Shown one piece after another: positions 16,119-23,937 of a stretch of DNA of 64,000 bases. The notes under the pieces are model-generated. The model had not been told where the DNA came from and made no database searches. It worked only from the letters and a program-made list of their open reading frames with translations. This stretch comes from Amnibacterium setariae (GTDB lineage Bacteria > Actinomycetota > Actinomycetes > Actinomycetales > Microbacteriaceae). The translations under genes were made by a program, and so were the position numbers. Every line of letters begins with the position of its first letter. Positions within the stretch are counted from its first letter, which is position 1. The stretch is from positions 1,302,001 to 1,366,000 of the forward strand of contig NZ_QXTG01000001.1 of assembly GCF_003581425.1 (NCBI RefSeq), in the 5' to 3' direction.

Positions 16119-17773
16119 GCGGAGACGGGGTCCGCGTCCGGCGCCGGGGTCCAGGCGAGGGCCCGGTGCACGGACGCGACCGCGCTCGAGCCCTCGCCGA
16201 CCGCGGCGGCGACCCGCTTCATCGACCCGCTGCGGGTGTCGCCCGCCGCGAAGACGCCCGGCGTGCTCGTCTCGAACGGGAGCGGTTCGCGCCCGATCGC
16301 GGCGAGCATCGCCGCGGCGTGGTCGAGCGGCACGTCGTTGCCGGTCAGGAGGTAGCCGCGCTCGTCCTTCGCCGGCTGCTCGAGCCACGCGGTCGGCGGC
16401 TCCGCGCCGATGAAGCAGAACAGGCCGGCGCACGCCACCTCCCGCCCGGAGGAGAGGGTCACGCCCGAGAGGTCGTCGTCGCCGTGCAGCGCGTGCACCT
16501 CCGACTCCGTGTGCACCTCGATCCCGGGGTGCTCGAGCAGCCGCTCGACCAGGTAGCTCGACATCGTCGCGCGGAGGTCCGGCCGGCGCACGACGAGGTG
16601 CACGTCGCAGCTGAGGCCCGCGAGGTAGAGCGCCGCCTGACCGGCCGAGTTCGCGCCGCCGACCACGACCACGGACGAGCCGGCGACCTGCCGCGCCTCC
16701 AGGGCGGTGGCCGCGTAGTAGATGCCGGCGCCCTCGAACTCCGCCCACCGGTCCAGCGGGAGGCGCCGGTAGGCCGCACCGGTCGCGACGACGACGGAGC
16801 GGGCCCGGACCGCGGCGCCGTCCGCGAGCGTCACGGTCAGGTCCGGGCCCGCGCCGTCGAGCGCGACGGCCTCGCACGGGGCGAAGACCCGCACCCCGAA
16901 CTTCAGCGCCTGCAGCTGGGCGCCGTCGATGAGGCTGCCGCCGCTGACGCCGTACGGGAACCCGAGGTAGTTCTCGATCCTCGAGGTGGAGGCGGCCTGG
17001 CCGCCGGGCGCGACGCCGTCGATGAGCACGGTCCGCAGCCCCTCGGACGCGCCGTAGATCGCGGCGGCGAGCCCGCCCGGTCCCGCGCCGATGACGGCGA
17101 GGTCGACCGCGAGGTCCTCGGACTCGGAGTAGGCGAGCCCGAGCCGCTCGGCGAGCACGCCCGGGGTCGCGTTCGGGACCGGCTCGCCCTGCACGAACAC
17201 GATCGGCAGGTCGGCGGGCGCGACGTCGTGGGCGGCGCAGTACGCGTCGTCGGCGTCGACCCAGGTGTGCACGAGGTCGAGCCGTGCCGCGTAGGTGCGC
17301 AGGGCGAGGGCCTCCCGGGAGTGCTCGTGCCCGACGATCTTCAGGGTGAGCGCCGCGGGGCCGGCGGTCAGGGACGTCCGCCGCTGCCAGAGCGCGTGCA
17401 GCAGCAGGTCGCCGAGCTCGTCGTCCTCGGCCAGGAGGCGGCGGACCGCGTCGGTCTCGAACCGGAGCACCCGGCCCCTGCCCGTCGCCCGCACCGTCAG
17501 GAACGCGCGCTGCCCGCTCAGGACCCCGAGCTCGCCGATGAACCGGCGGTCCTGCGGCGCGTCCGCGAGCGTCTCGGGGAACCAGCGGTTCGCGGGCCGC
17601 ACCACCTCGACCGCGCCGCCGTCGACGGCGAGCAACGGGTACCAGCGGTCGCCCGCCGCGACGAGCACGCGGCCGGCCGCGAGGTCGACGGCCGTGCCGT
17701 GGCGCTCGAGGCGCCGCCACTGGTCCTCGCTCAGCTCGGGCGGCTGCGGAAGGGGGCTCGTCGGCGTCTCCAC
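16115..17773 (-). CDS. Cyclic nucleotide-binding domain / thioredoxin reductase-like fusion
   Basis: The 552-residue protein combines a cNMP-binding-like domain (about 15-140, with GELGVLSGQRAFLTVRA), a thioredoxin/glutaredoxin-like segment (about 145-215, IVGHEHSREALALRTYAARL) and a two-domain flavoprotein similar to thioredoxin reductase (FAD motif IGAGPGGLAAAIYG near 230, NAD(P) motif VVGGANSAGQAA near 370, and AAGDTRSGSMKR at the end). The redox CxxC of thioredoxin reductase is missing: that segment reads IYYAATALEARQV. It probably transfers electrons by another route, possibly gated by nucleotide binding. This architecture is known in actinobacteria without a settled function. It shares its stop codon bases with the convergent reductase. 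Confidence 0.85.
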   Translation of the reverse strand: METPTSPLPQPPELSEDQWRRLERHGTAVDLAAGRVLVAAGDRWYPLLAVDGGAVEVVRPANRWFPETLADAPQDRRFIGELGVLSGQRAFLTVRATGRGRVLRFETDAVRRLLAEDDELGDLLLHALWQRRTSLTAGPAALTLKIVGHEHSREALALRTYAARLDLVHTWVDADDAYCAAHDVAPADLPIVFVQGEPVPNATPGVLAERLGLAYSESEDLAVDLAVIGAGPGGLAAAIYGASEGLRTVLIDGVAPGGQAASTSRIENYLGFPYGVSGGSLIDGAQLQALKFGVRVFAPCEAVALDGAGPDLTVTLADGAAVRARSVVVATGAAYRRLPLDRWAEFEGAGIYYAATALEARQVAGSSVVVVGGANSAGQAALYLAGLSCDVHLVVRRPDLRATMSSYLVERLLEHPGIEVHTESEVHALHGDDDLSGVTLSSGREVACAGLFCFIGAEPPTAWLEQPAKDERGYLLTGNDVPLDHAAAMLAAIGREPLPFETSTPGVFAAGDTRSGSMKRVAAAVGEGSSAVASVHRALAWTPAPDADPVSA

Positions 17774-17815
17774 CCCTCCACCCTGGCCGATCCGGCGCCG
17801 CTGCGGCAGGCCCGG

Positions 17816-18178
17816 CTACTCGCCCGTCGGCTGCCAGAGCTCGACGCGGTTGCCCTCCGGGTCGACGACCCAGCCGAAGCGGCCGAAGTCGTAGGTCTCG
17901 CGCTTCGGGTCGACCTCGACGCCCTCCTCGATCAGCCGGTCGAGGACGGCGTCGAGGTCGTCGACCTGCAGGTTCACCATCGCCGGCTGCGCGGGCGGGA
18001 AGTACACGTCCTCGCGGTCGAAGAACGCGAAGACGACCTGGTCGTGGGCCCTCGGCGCGGGGAACGCGGTCGCGCCGTCCTCGTTCGACAGGCCCAGGTG
18101 CTCCGAGTACCAGCGGGCGAGGGCGATCGGGTCGTCCGCGCGCAGGAAGACGCCGCCGAAGCCGGTGATGGAAGCCAT
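17816..18178 (-). CDS. VOC/glyoxalase family protein
   Basis: This 120-residue single vicinal-oxygen-chelate module has the typical opening GGVFLRADDPIALARWYSEHLGL and closing FGWVVDPEGNRVELWQP, with a metal-ligand Glu in the latter. The family includes lactoylglutathione lyases and antibiotic-binding proteins; this sequence does not allow a specific substrate. It lies 42 bases upstream of the fusion flavoprotein on the same strand and may share its transcript. Confidence 0.88.
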   Translation of the reverse strand: MASITGFGGVFLRADDPIALARWYSEHLGLSNEDGATAFPAPRAHDQVVFAFFDREDVYFPPAQPAMVNLQVDDLDAVLDRLIEEGVEVDPKRETYDFGRFGWVVDPEGNRVELWQPTGE

Positions 18179-18338
18179 GGAGCGAGCGTAGGGATCAGAT
18201 CGCGCGATGCGGAACCTGAGCGCGCGCCGCGCGCTGGGAAGTCAACCCCCTCCCCGAAACCGGGTTCCGACCAGGCGAGTTTCCTAGCGTGCCTCGGACC
18301 AGTGCGGCGGGGACGGCCCGTCGGATGAGAGGGGTGAC

Positions 18339-19226
18339 ATGTTCTTCCACAAGCAGGAGCTGCAGTTCACGGCGAAGCCGGACAAGCCGGATGCGATCTA
18401 CGCCCGGCGGATGCAGGAGGTCCTCGGCGGCCAGTACGGGGAGATCTCCGTGGCCATGCAGTACGCGTTCCAGGGCTGGAACATGCACCTGCCGGGCAAG
18501 TACCGCGACCTGGTGTTCGGCATCGCCGCCGAGGAGTTCGGGCACGTCGAGATGCTCGCCGTGATGATCGCGCAGCTCTACGAGAAGCTGCCGGTCGAGC
18601 AGTCCGAGGTCGCGGCGAAGTCCGACCCGGTGCTCGGAGCGATCATCGGCGGCACGGACGTGCAGGCAGCGATCGTCGCCGGCGCCGGCGTGCGGCCGGT
18701 CGACAGCAACGGCAACCCGTGGCAGGGGTCCTACATCACGGCGTCCGGCAACCTGCTCGCGGACTTCACCGCGAACGCGAATGCCGAGATGCAGGGTCGG
18801 CTCCAGGCCGCCCGGATCTACCAGATGACCGACGACAAGGGCGTGCGCGACCTGCTCTCGTTCCTGCTCGCCCGCGACACGATGCACCAGAACCAGTGGA
18901 CGGCGGCAGCGGCCGAGCTCCGCGCCGAGGGCTACGAGGACCTGCCCGTACCGAGCAACTTCCCGATCTCGAAGGAGGTGCAGGACGTGGAGTACAAGTA
19001 CATCAACTTCTCGGACGGCGCCGCCGCGAAGGAGGGCACGTGGGCGAACGGCCCGACGCCCGACGGCCGCGGCACCTTCTCCTACGAGGACGCGCCCTAC
19101 CCGAAGGACACGGCGGCGTTCCCGCCCCCGACGCAGCCGGACGAGCGGTACTACGGCACGACGCCGAAGCCGAACCTCGTCGAGAAGGCCGCCGGGACCG
19201 TGAAGGACGCGGTCAGCAAGAAGTAG
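18339..19226 (+). CDS. Manganese catalase
   Basis: The enzyme dismutates hydrogen peroxide using a dimanganese centre. In 295 residues the ligand pattern of Mn catalases is visible: Glu35 in GEISVAMQY, Glu66/His69 in EEFGHVEM, Glu150 in NAEMQG and His183 in RDTMHQNQW. The C-terminal tail (about 230-295) is extended and ends in a Lys-rich VEKAAGTVKDAVSKK, common in actinobacterial members. GAGAGGGGTGAC before the ATG supplies the ribosome site. Promoter elements in the 160-base upstream gap could not be fixed. A strong terminator follows. Confidence 0.93.
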   Translation: MFFHKQELQFTAKPDKPDAIYARRMQEVLGGQYGEISVAMQYAFQGWNMHLPGKYRDLVFGIAAEEFGHVEMLAVMIAQLYEKLPVEQSEVAAKSDPVLGAIIGGTDVQAAIVAGAGVRPVDSNGNPWQGSYITASGNLLADFTANANAEMQGRLQAARIYQMTDDKGVRDLLSFLLARDTMHQNQWTAAAAELRAEGYEDLPVPSNFPISKEVQDVEYKYINFSDGAAAKEGTWANGPTPDGRGTFSYEDAPYPKDTAAFPPPTQPDERYYGTTPKPNLVEKAAGTVKDAVSKK

Positions 19227-19237
19227 CGAGGATGCCT

Positions 19238-19274
19238 GCCGCCCGCTGCCGCTCGTCGAGCGACGGCGGGCGGC
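19238..19274 (+). terminator. Terminator after Mn catalase
   Basis: An imperfect stem of up to 18 bp, with GCCGCCCGC pairing with GCGGGCGGC at the base and a loop around CTCGTCGAG, starts 12 bases after the stop codon. Confidence 0.7.
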
Positions 19275-19296
19275 TCGCTGCGCAGGAGGGACGGGG

Positions 19297-19998
19297 ATGA
19301 GGGGAGCGCGCCCGACGTGCTCGGTGGTGGTGCCGGTGAAGGACGACGGCGACCCGCTCGAGCGGTGCCTCGTCGCGCTCGACGCGCAGCGGCTGCGGCC
19401 GGACGAGGTGATCGTCGTCGACAACGGGTCGAGCGACGCGTCCGTCGCCGTCGCGGAGGCGCACGGTGCGCGGGTCGTGCGGGAGGCGCAGCCCGGCATC
19501 GCGGCCGCGGCCTCCGCCGGGTACGACGCGGCGCGGAGCGACCTGATCCTGCGGCTCGACGCCGACAGCCGGCCGCCCGCCGACTGGACGCAGCGGGTGG
19601 TCGACCGGTTCGTCGCGGACCCCGCGCTCGACGCGCTCTCCGGGCCCGGCGAGTTCATGGTCGTGCCGCGGCCGCTCCGGCGCGCGCTCACCGGCTGGTA
19701 CTGGTACGCCTACTTCGAGCGGATCGGGCGGAAGGTCGGCGGGCCGCCGCTGTTCGGCTCCAACCTCGCGATGCGCCGGGCCGCCTGGGAGCGGGTCGCC
19801 GACCGCGTCCACCGGGAGGACCAGGGTATCCACGACGACCTCGACCTCACCGTGCACCTGCGGGAGGCCGGCTGCCGGCTCGAGGTCGACCCCGCCCTGC
19901 TCGTCCCCGTGTCCGCCCGACCGCTGCTCCACCCCGTCGGCCTGATCGGCCGCGCCCGCAAGGCGGAGCACACGATCGCGCTGCACCCCGCGCGCTGA
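19297..19998 (+). CDS. Family 2 glycosyltransferase
   Basis: The 233-residue protein has a GT-A fold opening (CSVVVPVKDDGDPLERCLVAL), an ExxVVDNGSSD motif for nucleotide binding and a DxD-type motif in LRLDADSRPP for metal-sugar nucleotide. The conserved HREDQGIHDDLDLTVHLREAG (ED motif) is a typical GT2 acceptor-site region. No C-terminal membrane segment is evident, so it is probably cytosolic or peripheral. The acceptor (cell wall or lipid) is unknown. GGAGGGACGGGG precedes the ATG. Confidence 0.9.
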   Translation: MRGARPTCSVVVPVKDDGDPLERCLVALDAQRLRPDEVIVVDNGSSDASVAVAEAHGARVVREAQPGIAAAASAGYDAARSDLILRLDADSRPPADWTQRVVDRFVADPALDALSGPGEFMVVPRPLRRALTGWYWYAYFERIGRKVGGPPLFGSNLAMRRAAWERVADRVHREDQGIHDDLDLTVHLREAGCRLEVDPALLVPVSARPLLHPVGLIGRARKAEHTIALHPAR

Positions 19999-20035
19999 TC
20001 CGAGCGGGAGCGACGCGGAGGAGGATGGCTCCGCC

Positions 20036-20875
20036 ATGACGCCGATCCTCATCGCCCCCGCCGAGCTCGCCGCGCTGCAGGCCGAGCGACCCGTCCGCGT
20101 GCTCGACGTGCGCTGGCGGCTCGACCGGCCGGACGGCCGCGCGGACCACCGCGCCGGCCACGTCCCGGGCGCCGTGTACGTGGACCTCGACGGCGAGCTG
20201 GCCCGGCACGGTCGCCCGGACGAGGGCCGGCACCCGCTGCCGTCGCGGGAGTCGCTGCAGGCGGCCGCGCGCCGGTGGGGGATCCGGGACGGCGACACGG
20301 TGGTCGTCGCCGACGATCTGCAGGGCCTCTCCGCGGCGCGCGCGTGGTGGCTGCTGCGGGCCGCGCGACTGCCCGACGTGCGGCTGCTCGACGGCGGGCT
20401 CGCCGCCTGGCGCGAGGCGGGGCTGCCGCTCGAGACCGGCGACGTCGCCCCGGAGCCGGGCGACGTCGACCTCGGCTCCGGCGCGCTGCCCGTCATCGAC
20501 CTCGACGGGGCGGCCGCGTTCCCCGAGCACGGCGTCCTGCTGGACGCGCGGGCGCCGGAGCGGTACCGCGGCGATGTCGAGCCGATCGACCCGCGGGCCG
20601 GTCACGTGCCCGGCGCGGTGAGCGCGCCGACGACCGGGAACCTCGGCGCCGACGGCCGCTTCCTCCCGCCCGACGCCCTCCGGGAGCGCTTCGCCGCGCT
20701 CGGGGTCCGCGACGACGCGCCCGTCGCCGCGTACTGCGGGTCCGGCGTCACCGCCGCGCACGAGGTCGTCGCGCTGATGCTCGCCGGCTTCTCGCCCGCG
20801 CTGTACCCGGGCTCGTGGAGCGAGTGGTCGAACCACCCGGACCGCCCCGTCGCGACGGGCCCCGCTCTCGCCTGA
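20036..20875 (+). CDS. Two-domain rhodanese sulfurtransferase
   Basis: This 279-residue thiosulfate/3-mercaptopyruvate sulfurtransferase-type protein has two rhodanese domains. The N-terminal one (about 5-125) is non-catalytic; the C-terminal one (about 150-275) has the active loop YCGSGVTA with the persulfide-forming cysteine. CGSGVTA is common in thiosulfate sulfurtransferases and 3-MSTs of actinobacteria. It probably acts in sulfane-sulfur transfer in the cytosol. It begins 37 bases after the glycosyltransferase and ends before a pair of inverted repeats. Confidence 0.92.
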   Translation: MTPILIAPAELAALQAERPVRVLDVRWRLDRPDGRADHRAGHVPGAVYVDLDGELARHGRPDEGRHPLPSRESLQAAARRWGIRDGDTVVVADDLQGLSAARAWWLLRAARLPDVRLLDGGLAAWREAGLPLETGDVAPEPGDVDLGSGALPVIDLDGAAAFPEHGVLLDARAPERYRGDVEPIDPRAGHVPGAVSAPTTGNLGADGRFLPPDALRERFAALGVRDDAPVAAYCGSGVTAAHEVVALMLAGFSPALYPGSWSEWSNHPDRPVATGPALA

Positions 20876-20906
20876 GGCGGCTCGTGACCGCGCCTCGATC
20901 ATCCCC

Positions 20907-20990
20907 GTCGGTCGAGGTGCGAGCGCCAGCGAACCTCGAGACCATCCCGAGCCTGATCTCGAGGCTCGCTGCGCTCGCACCTCGATCAGC
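20907..20990. repeat. Facing pair of recurrent palindromic elements
   Basis: A forward copy (GGTCGAGGTGCGAGCGCCAG onward, 20911-20944) and a reverse copy (TGATCTCGAGGCTCGCTGCG onward, 20954-20988) face each other between the convergent rhodanese and FMN-binding genes. Together they can fold into one long stem, plausible as a bidirectional terminator. Confidence 0.75.
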
Positions 20991-21016
20991 GACGGCGGCG
21001 ATCGCGCAGCCGCGGG

Positions 21017-21583
21017 TCAGTGGCCGAAGCCGCCGGACTCCTGGATGCTCGACACGTCGGTGCTCGCGGTCGAGCCGTCGGGGGCCGTGTAGCCGGCGGT
21101 GTCGAGCGCGGACTGGAGCGACGCCTCGTAGGCGGCCGTCGTGTACGTCGCGCCGCTCACCGTGTCGACGGCGGCGGTCTGCTTCGCGAGGACCTCGGAC
21201 CGGAGGGTCGGCGCCGCCTCCTCGCTGATCTGCAACGACCGCGGGTCCGCCTGGTTCAGCTGCACGGTCGTGACCTCGGTGATTCTCCCGCCCGAGATAG
21301 TGACCTCGACCTGCGTCGTGCCGAAGCGCGTCGTCTCGGCCGTGCCCGTGTACGTGCCGTCCTTCGCCGTTGTCGATCCCGATGATGGGGAGGACGACGA
21401 GAAGCCCGACGCCGACGGGGAGGACCCGCTCGACGCCTGCCCGGACGACCCCGACGAGGACGAGGAGGACCCGCTGTCGTCGGCGGTCGCGCTCGCGACC
21501 GTGCCGGGGGAGAGGGGCCTGAAGAGCAGCACCCCGGCCGTGCCGAGCACGGTCGCGGTGATCACGATGGGCGCGCGTCGCAT
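21017..21583 (-). CDS. Exported FMN-binding domain protein
   Basis: The 188-residue protein has an N-terminal signal or anchor (about 5-22), a long Ser/Gly-rich linker (about 35-72) and a C-terminal FMN-binding domain (about 75-165). The flavinylation motif DTVSGAT places the covalently modified Thr at 146. In this family the flavin is attached extracytoplasmically by ApbE, which is encoded two genes upstream in the same operon. It is predicted to accept electrons from the membrane reductase encoded immediately upstream (13-base gap) and pass them on outside the membrane. Confidence 0.92.
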   Translation of the reverse strand: MRRAPIVITATVLGTAGVLLFRPLSPGTVASATADDSGSSSSSSGSSGQASSGSSPSASGFSSSSPSSGSTTAKDGTYTGTAETTRFGTTQVEVTISGGRITEVTTVQLNQADPRSLQISEEAAPTLRSEVLAKQTAAVDTVSGATYTTAAYEASLQSALDTAGYTAPDGSTASTDVSSIQESGGFGH

Positions 21584-21596
21584 GAGGGGCTCCTGA

Positions 21597-22976
21597 TCAG
21601 AAGGCGAAGGACTCGAAGTGGATGCGGGCCGCGGGCACGCCCGCGTCGCGGCAGGCCGCGGCGATCCCGGCCGTGAATGCCGCGGGCCCGCAGATGAAGA
21701 CGTCGCGGTCGGGGAGGTCCGGCAGCGCCCGGCGGAGGGTGTCGGCGGTCACGGCGATGCGGTCGCGCGACCCCAGCGCCTCCCAGTACCGCCCCCCGCG
21801 CCGCTCGACCTCGCCCGCGATCTCGTCGCGGAGGGCGATCGCCGTGCCCGTGCCGCCGCGGAGCAGCACGGCTACGTCCGCGTGCTCGTCGAGGTCGTCG
21901 AGCAGGCTCCGCAGGGGCGTCGTGCCGACGCCGGCGCCGACGAGCAGGACGCGGTGGCCGGTCGCGGCGTCCGCCGTGAAGCGCCCGTACGGGCCCTCGA
22001 CGAAGACGGGCGTGCCGGGCCGCAGGGTCGCGAGGTCGCGGCTGTGGTCCCCGAGGTCCTTGACGGTGATCCGCATCCGGTCCGCGCGCGGCACGGCGGA
22101 GAGGGAGAACGGGTGCGCCTGCCACCACTGGCCGCGGGTCAGGAACCGCCACTGGAAGAACTGGCCGCCCGCGACGGGAAGCCGGTCGAGGCGCCGGCCC
22201 TCGAGCACGATCGACACGACGTCCGCCGACTCCCGCCGCACGTCGACCACGCGGACGCGGTGCCGGAGCGAGCGGACGACGGGCAGCAGGACCCGCCAGC
22301 CGACGACCGCGGCGAGCAGCGCGACCCAGAGCGCCGTCCACCACGCGGTCGCCAGCGGGTGGCCGGCGAAGGAGGCGCCGGTGTCGACCTGGTGCTGGAA
22401 CGCGAGGAGCAGGGCGAGGTAGGTGTACAGGTGCACCGCCCACCACGTCTCGTACCGGAGCCGCCGCCGCGCCTTCCGGTAGGACGTGACCCCGGCGAGG
22501 AGCAGCAGGGCGGTGCCGACCGCAGCGCCGAGCATGCCGGGGTAGGTCAGCACCAGGTCCCACGCCTGCGCGAGCACCCCGGTCTGCGCGACGCCGGCGT
22601 AGCCGAGCACGATCAGCACGACGTGGGCGAGCAGCAGCCAGAGGCCCCACGGACCGAGCGCGCGGTGCCAGCGGATCAGCCGGTCCTGCCCGATGGCGCG
22701 CTCGAGCGGCCCGATCCGGGCCGACAGGGCGACGGTGACGAGCATCGCGTAGCCGGCGAGCAGCCCCGCCATCCGTCCCGCCGCGGTGAGGAGGCCGGGG
22801 AGGGTGCCGATCGAGGCGAGGGTCTGCGCCTCGATCGCGAGGGCGATCGTGACGCCGAGACCGAGCCCCGCCGCGGCGGCGAGCAGGTCGACCACGAGCG
22901 GGCGGCCGCGCCGGGGGAGCCGGCGCGGCGGGGGCGGCGGCGCGGACCGGGTCGGCCGCGGCATCGTCGCGGTCAC
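21597..22976 (-). CDS. Ferric reductase-like transmembrane flavoprotein
   Basis: This 459-residue protein has six or so membrane segments (about 25-235) carrying the ferric-reductase-like haem core, with histidines in RWHRALG, LLAHVVL and AVHLYTYLALLLAFQHQ. They are followed by a cytosolic FAD/NAD(P)H module: FAD-binding HPFSLSAVP, pyridine-nucleotide motif GAGVGTTPLRSLL and the terminal FICGPAAF. It should move electrons from NAD(P)H across the membrane. The GTG at 22976 overlaps the apbE stop as GTGA, so translation is coupled. Its partner acceptor is probably the FMN-binding protein encoded next. Confidence 0.9.
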   Translation of the reverse strand: MTATMPRPTRSAPPPPPRRLPRRGRPLVVDLLAAAAGLGLGVTIALAIEAQTLASIGTLPGLLTAAGRMAGLLAGYAMLVTVALSARIGPLERAIGQDRLIRWHRALGPWGLWLLLAHVVLIVLGYAGVAQTGVLAQAWDLVLTYPGMLGAAVGTALLLLAGVTSYRKARRRLRYETWWAVHLYTYLALLLAFQHQVDTGASFAGHPLATAWWTALWVALLAAVVGWRVLLPVVRSLRHRVRVVDVRRESADVVSIVLEGRRLDRLPVAGGQFFQWRFLTRGQWWQAHPFSLSAVPRADRMRITVKDLGDHSRDLATLRPGTPVFVEGPYGRFTADAATGHRVLLVGAGVGTTPLRSLLDDLDEHADVAVLLRGGTGTAIALRDEIAGEVERRGGRYWEALGSRDRIAVTADTLRRALPDLPDRDVFICGPAAFTAGIAAACRDAGVPAARIHFESFAF

Positions 22977-23791
22977 CGCGCTGCTCCGGCCAGGTCGTCC
23001 GCCGGCGCGGTGCGCACCGGCACCCCCTCCACGACGCGCGGGAAGCCGCTCGTGGCCACGACGCGGCCGTCGTCGAACGCGGTCCACGCCTCGTACCCGG
23101 CGAGCCCGGCGATCCACGCAGGGCCGTCCTCGCCCAGCACGAGCGCGGCGGTCGCGAAGCCGTCGGCGAGGGCGAGGTCGGGGCCGCAGACGGTCACCGC
23201 CGCGGCACCCGTCGCCGGCCGGCCGGTGCGCGGGTCGACGACGTGGTCGCCGCGCTCGTAGCGCCCGGAGGTGGCGACCGCGAGGTCGTGCGCGAGCAGC
23301 ACGGTCGCGAGCGCCGTCGGGTCGCTCGGGTGCCGAACCCCGACCCGCCACGGGGCGCGGTCGCGGTCCGACGAGGCGACCAGCACGTCGCCCCCGGCGT
23401 TGATCGCGAAGTCCGCGCAGCCCTGCTCGCGGAGCAGTCGTGCCGAGCGCTCCACCGACCAGCCCTTCACGTACCCGGAGGGGTCGAAGCGCCCGTCCCG
23501 CACCGCCGAGAACGCGCCCGCCGACCAGTCCTCGAGGGCGTCGCACGCGGTGATCACCTCCGCGAGGTCCTCGGAGACCTCGTCGAGCGGCAGCTCGCCG
23601 CGGTCGACGCGGGACACCTCGCTGCCGTACCTGTAGGGGCTGAACCGCGCGTCCACCTCGTGGAACCAGCGGACGGCCGCGTCGATCGCCGCGGCGTGGT
23701 CGCCGGGCCCCCGCACGTCGAAGGAGACGACGGTGCCCATCACCCGTTCCGCGCGGACGGTGCGCGGCCTGCGGTCGCTCGAGCTCGTCAT
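22973..23791 (-). CDS. apbE: FAD:protein FMN transferase (ApbE)
   Basis: ApbE transfers FMN from FAD to a Thr/Ser in exported FMN-binding domains. The 272-residue protein shows the family blocks FSPYRYGSEVSRVDRGE, FDPSGYVKGWSVERSA, INAGGDVLV, the active-site TSGRYERGDHVVDPRTGRPA and the Asp of ALADGFATAALVLG. No lipobox or obvious signal peptide is present at the N terminus, which is basic (RRPRTVRAERVMGT); either export uses another route or the start is further upstream. It is the first gene of the three-gene flavin operon and diverges from the OmpR-type regulator. Confidence 0.93.
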   Translation of the reverse strand: MTSSSDRRPRTVRAERVMGTVVSFDVRGPGDHAAAIDAAVRWFHEVDARFSPYRYGSEVSRVDRGELPLDEVSEDLAEVITACDALEDWSAGAFSAVRDGRFDPSGYVKGWSVERSARLLREQGCADFAINAGGDVLVASSDRDRAPWRVGVRHPSDPTALATVLLAHDLAVATSGRYERGDHVVDPRTGRPATGAAAVTVCGPDLALADGFATAALVLGEDGPAWIAGLAGYEAWTAFDDGRVVATSGFPRVVEGVPVRTAPADDLAGAAR

Positions 23792-23817
23792 GGCCCCATG
23801 GTGCGGAGGCGGCGCGG

Positions 23818-23863
23818 TCGGATCCGATGCCTCCGCTGTGCACCCTCCATGAAGCGGATCCGC
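23818..23863. promoter_or_regulatory. Paired palindromes between apbE and the response regulator
   Basis: Two 10-bp palindromes, TCGGATCCGA (23818-23827) and GCGGATCCGC (23854-23863), share the core CGGATCCG and sit 36 bp apart in the 146-base divergent intergenic region. They are candidate operator sites for a regulator of one or both transcripts, possibly the adjacent OmpR-type protein. Confidence 0.4.
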
Positions 23864-23937
23864 GATCTTCGGGTCCTCGAAGGGAACGCGCCGACCCGTC
23901 GCCCGCGGGCGCCCGCCGTCTGCCAGGCTTCCGGGCT

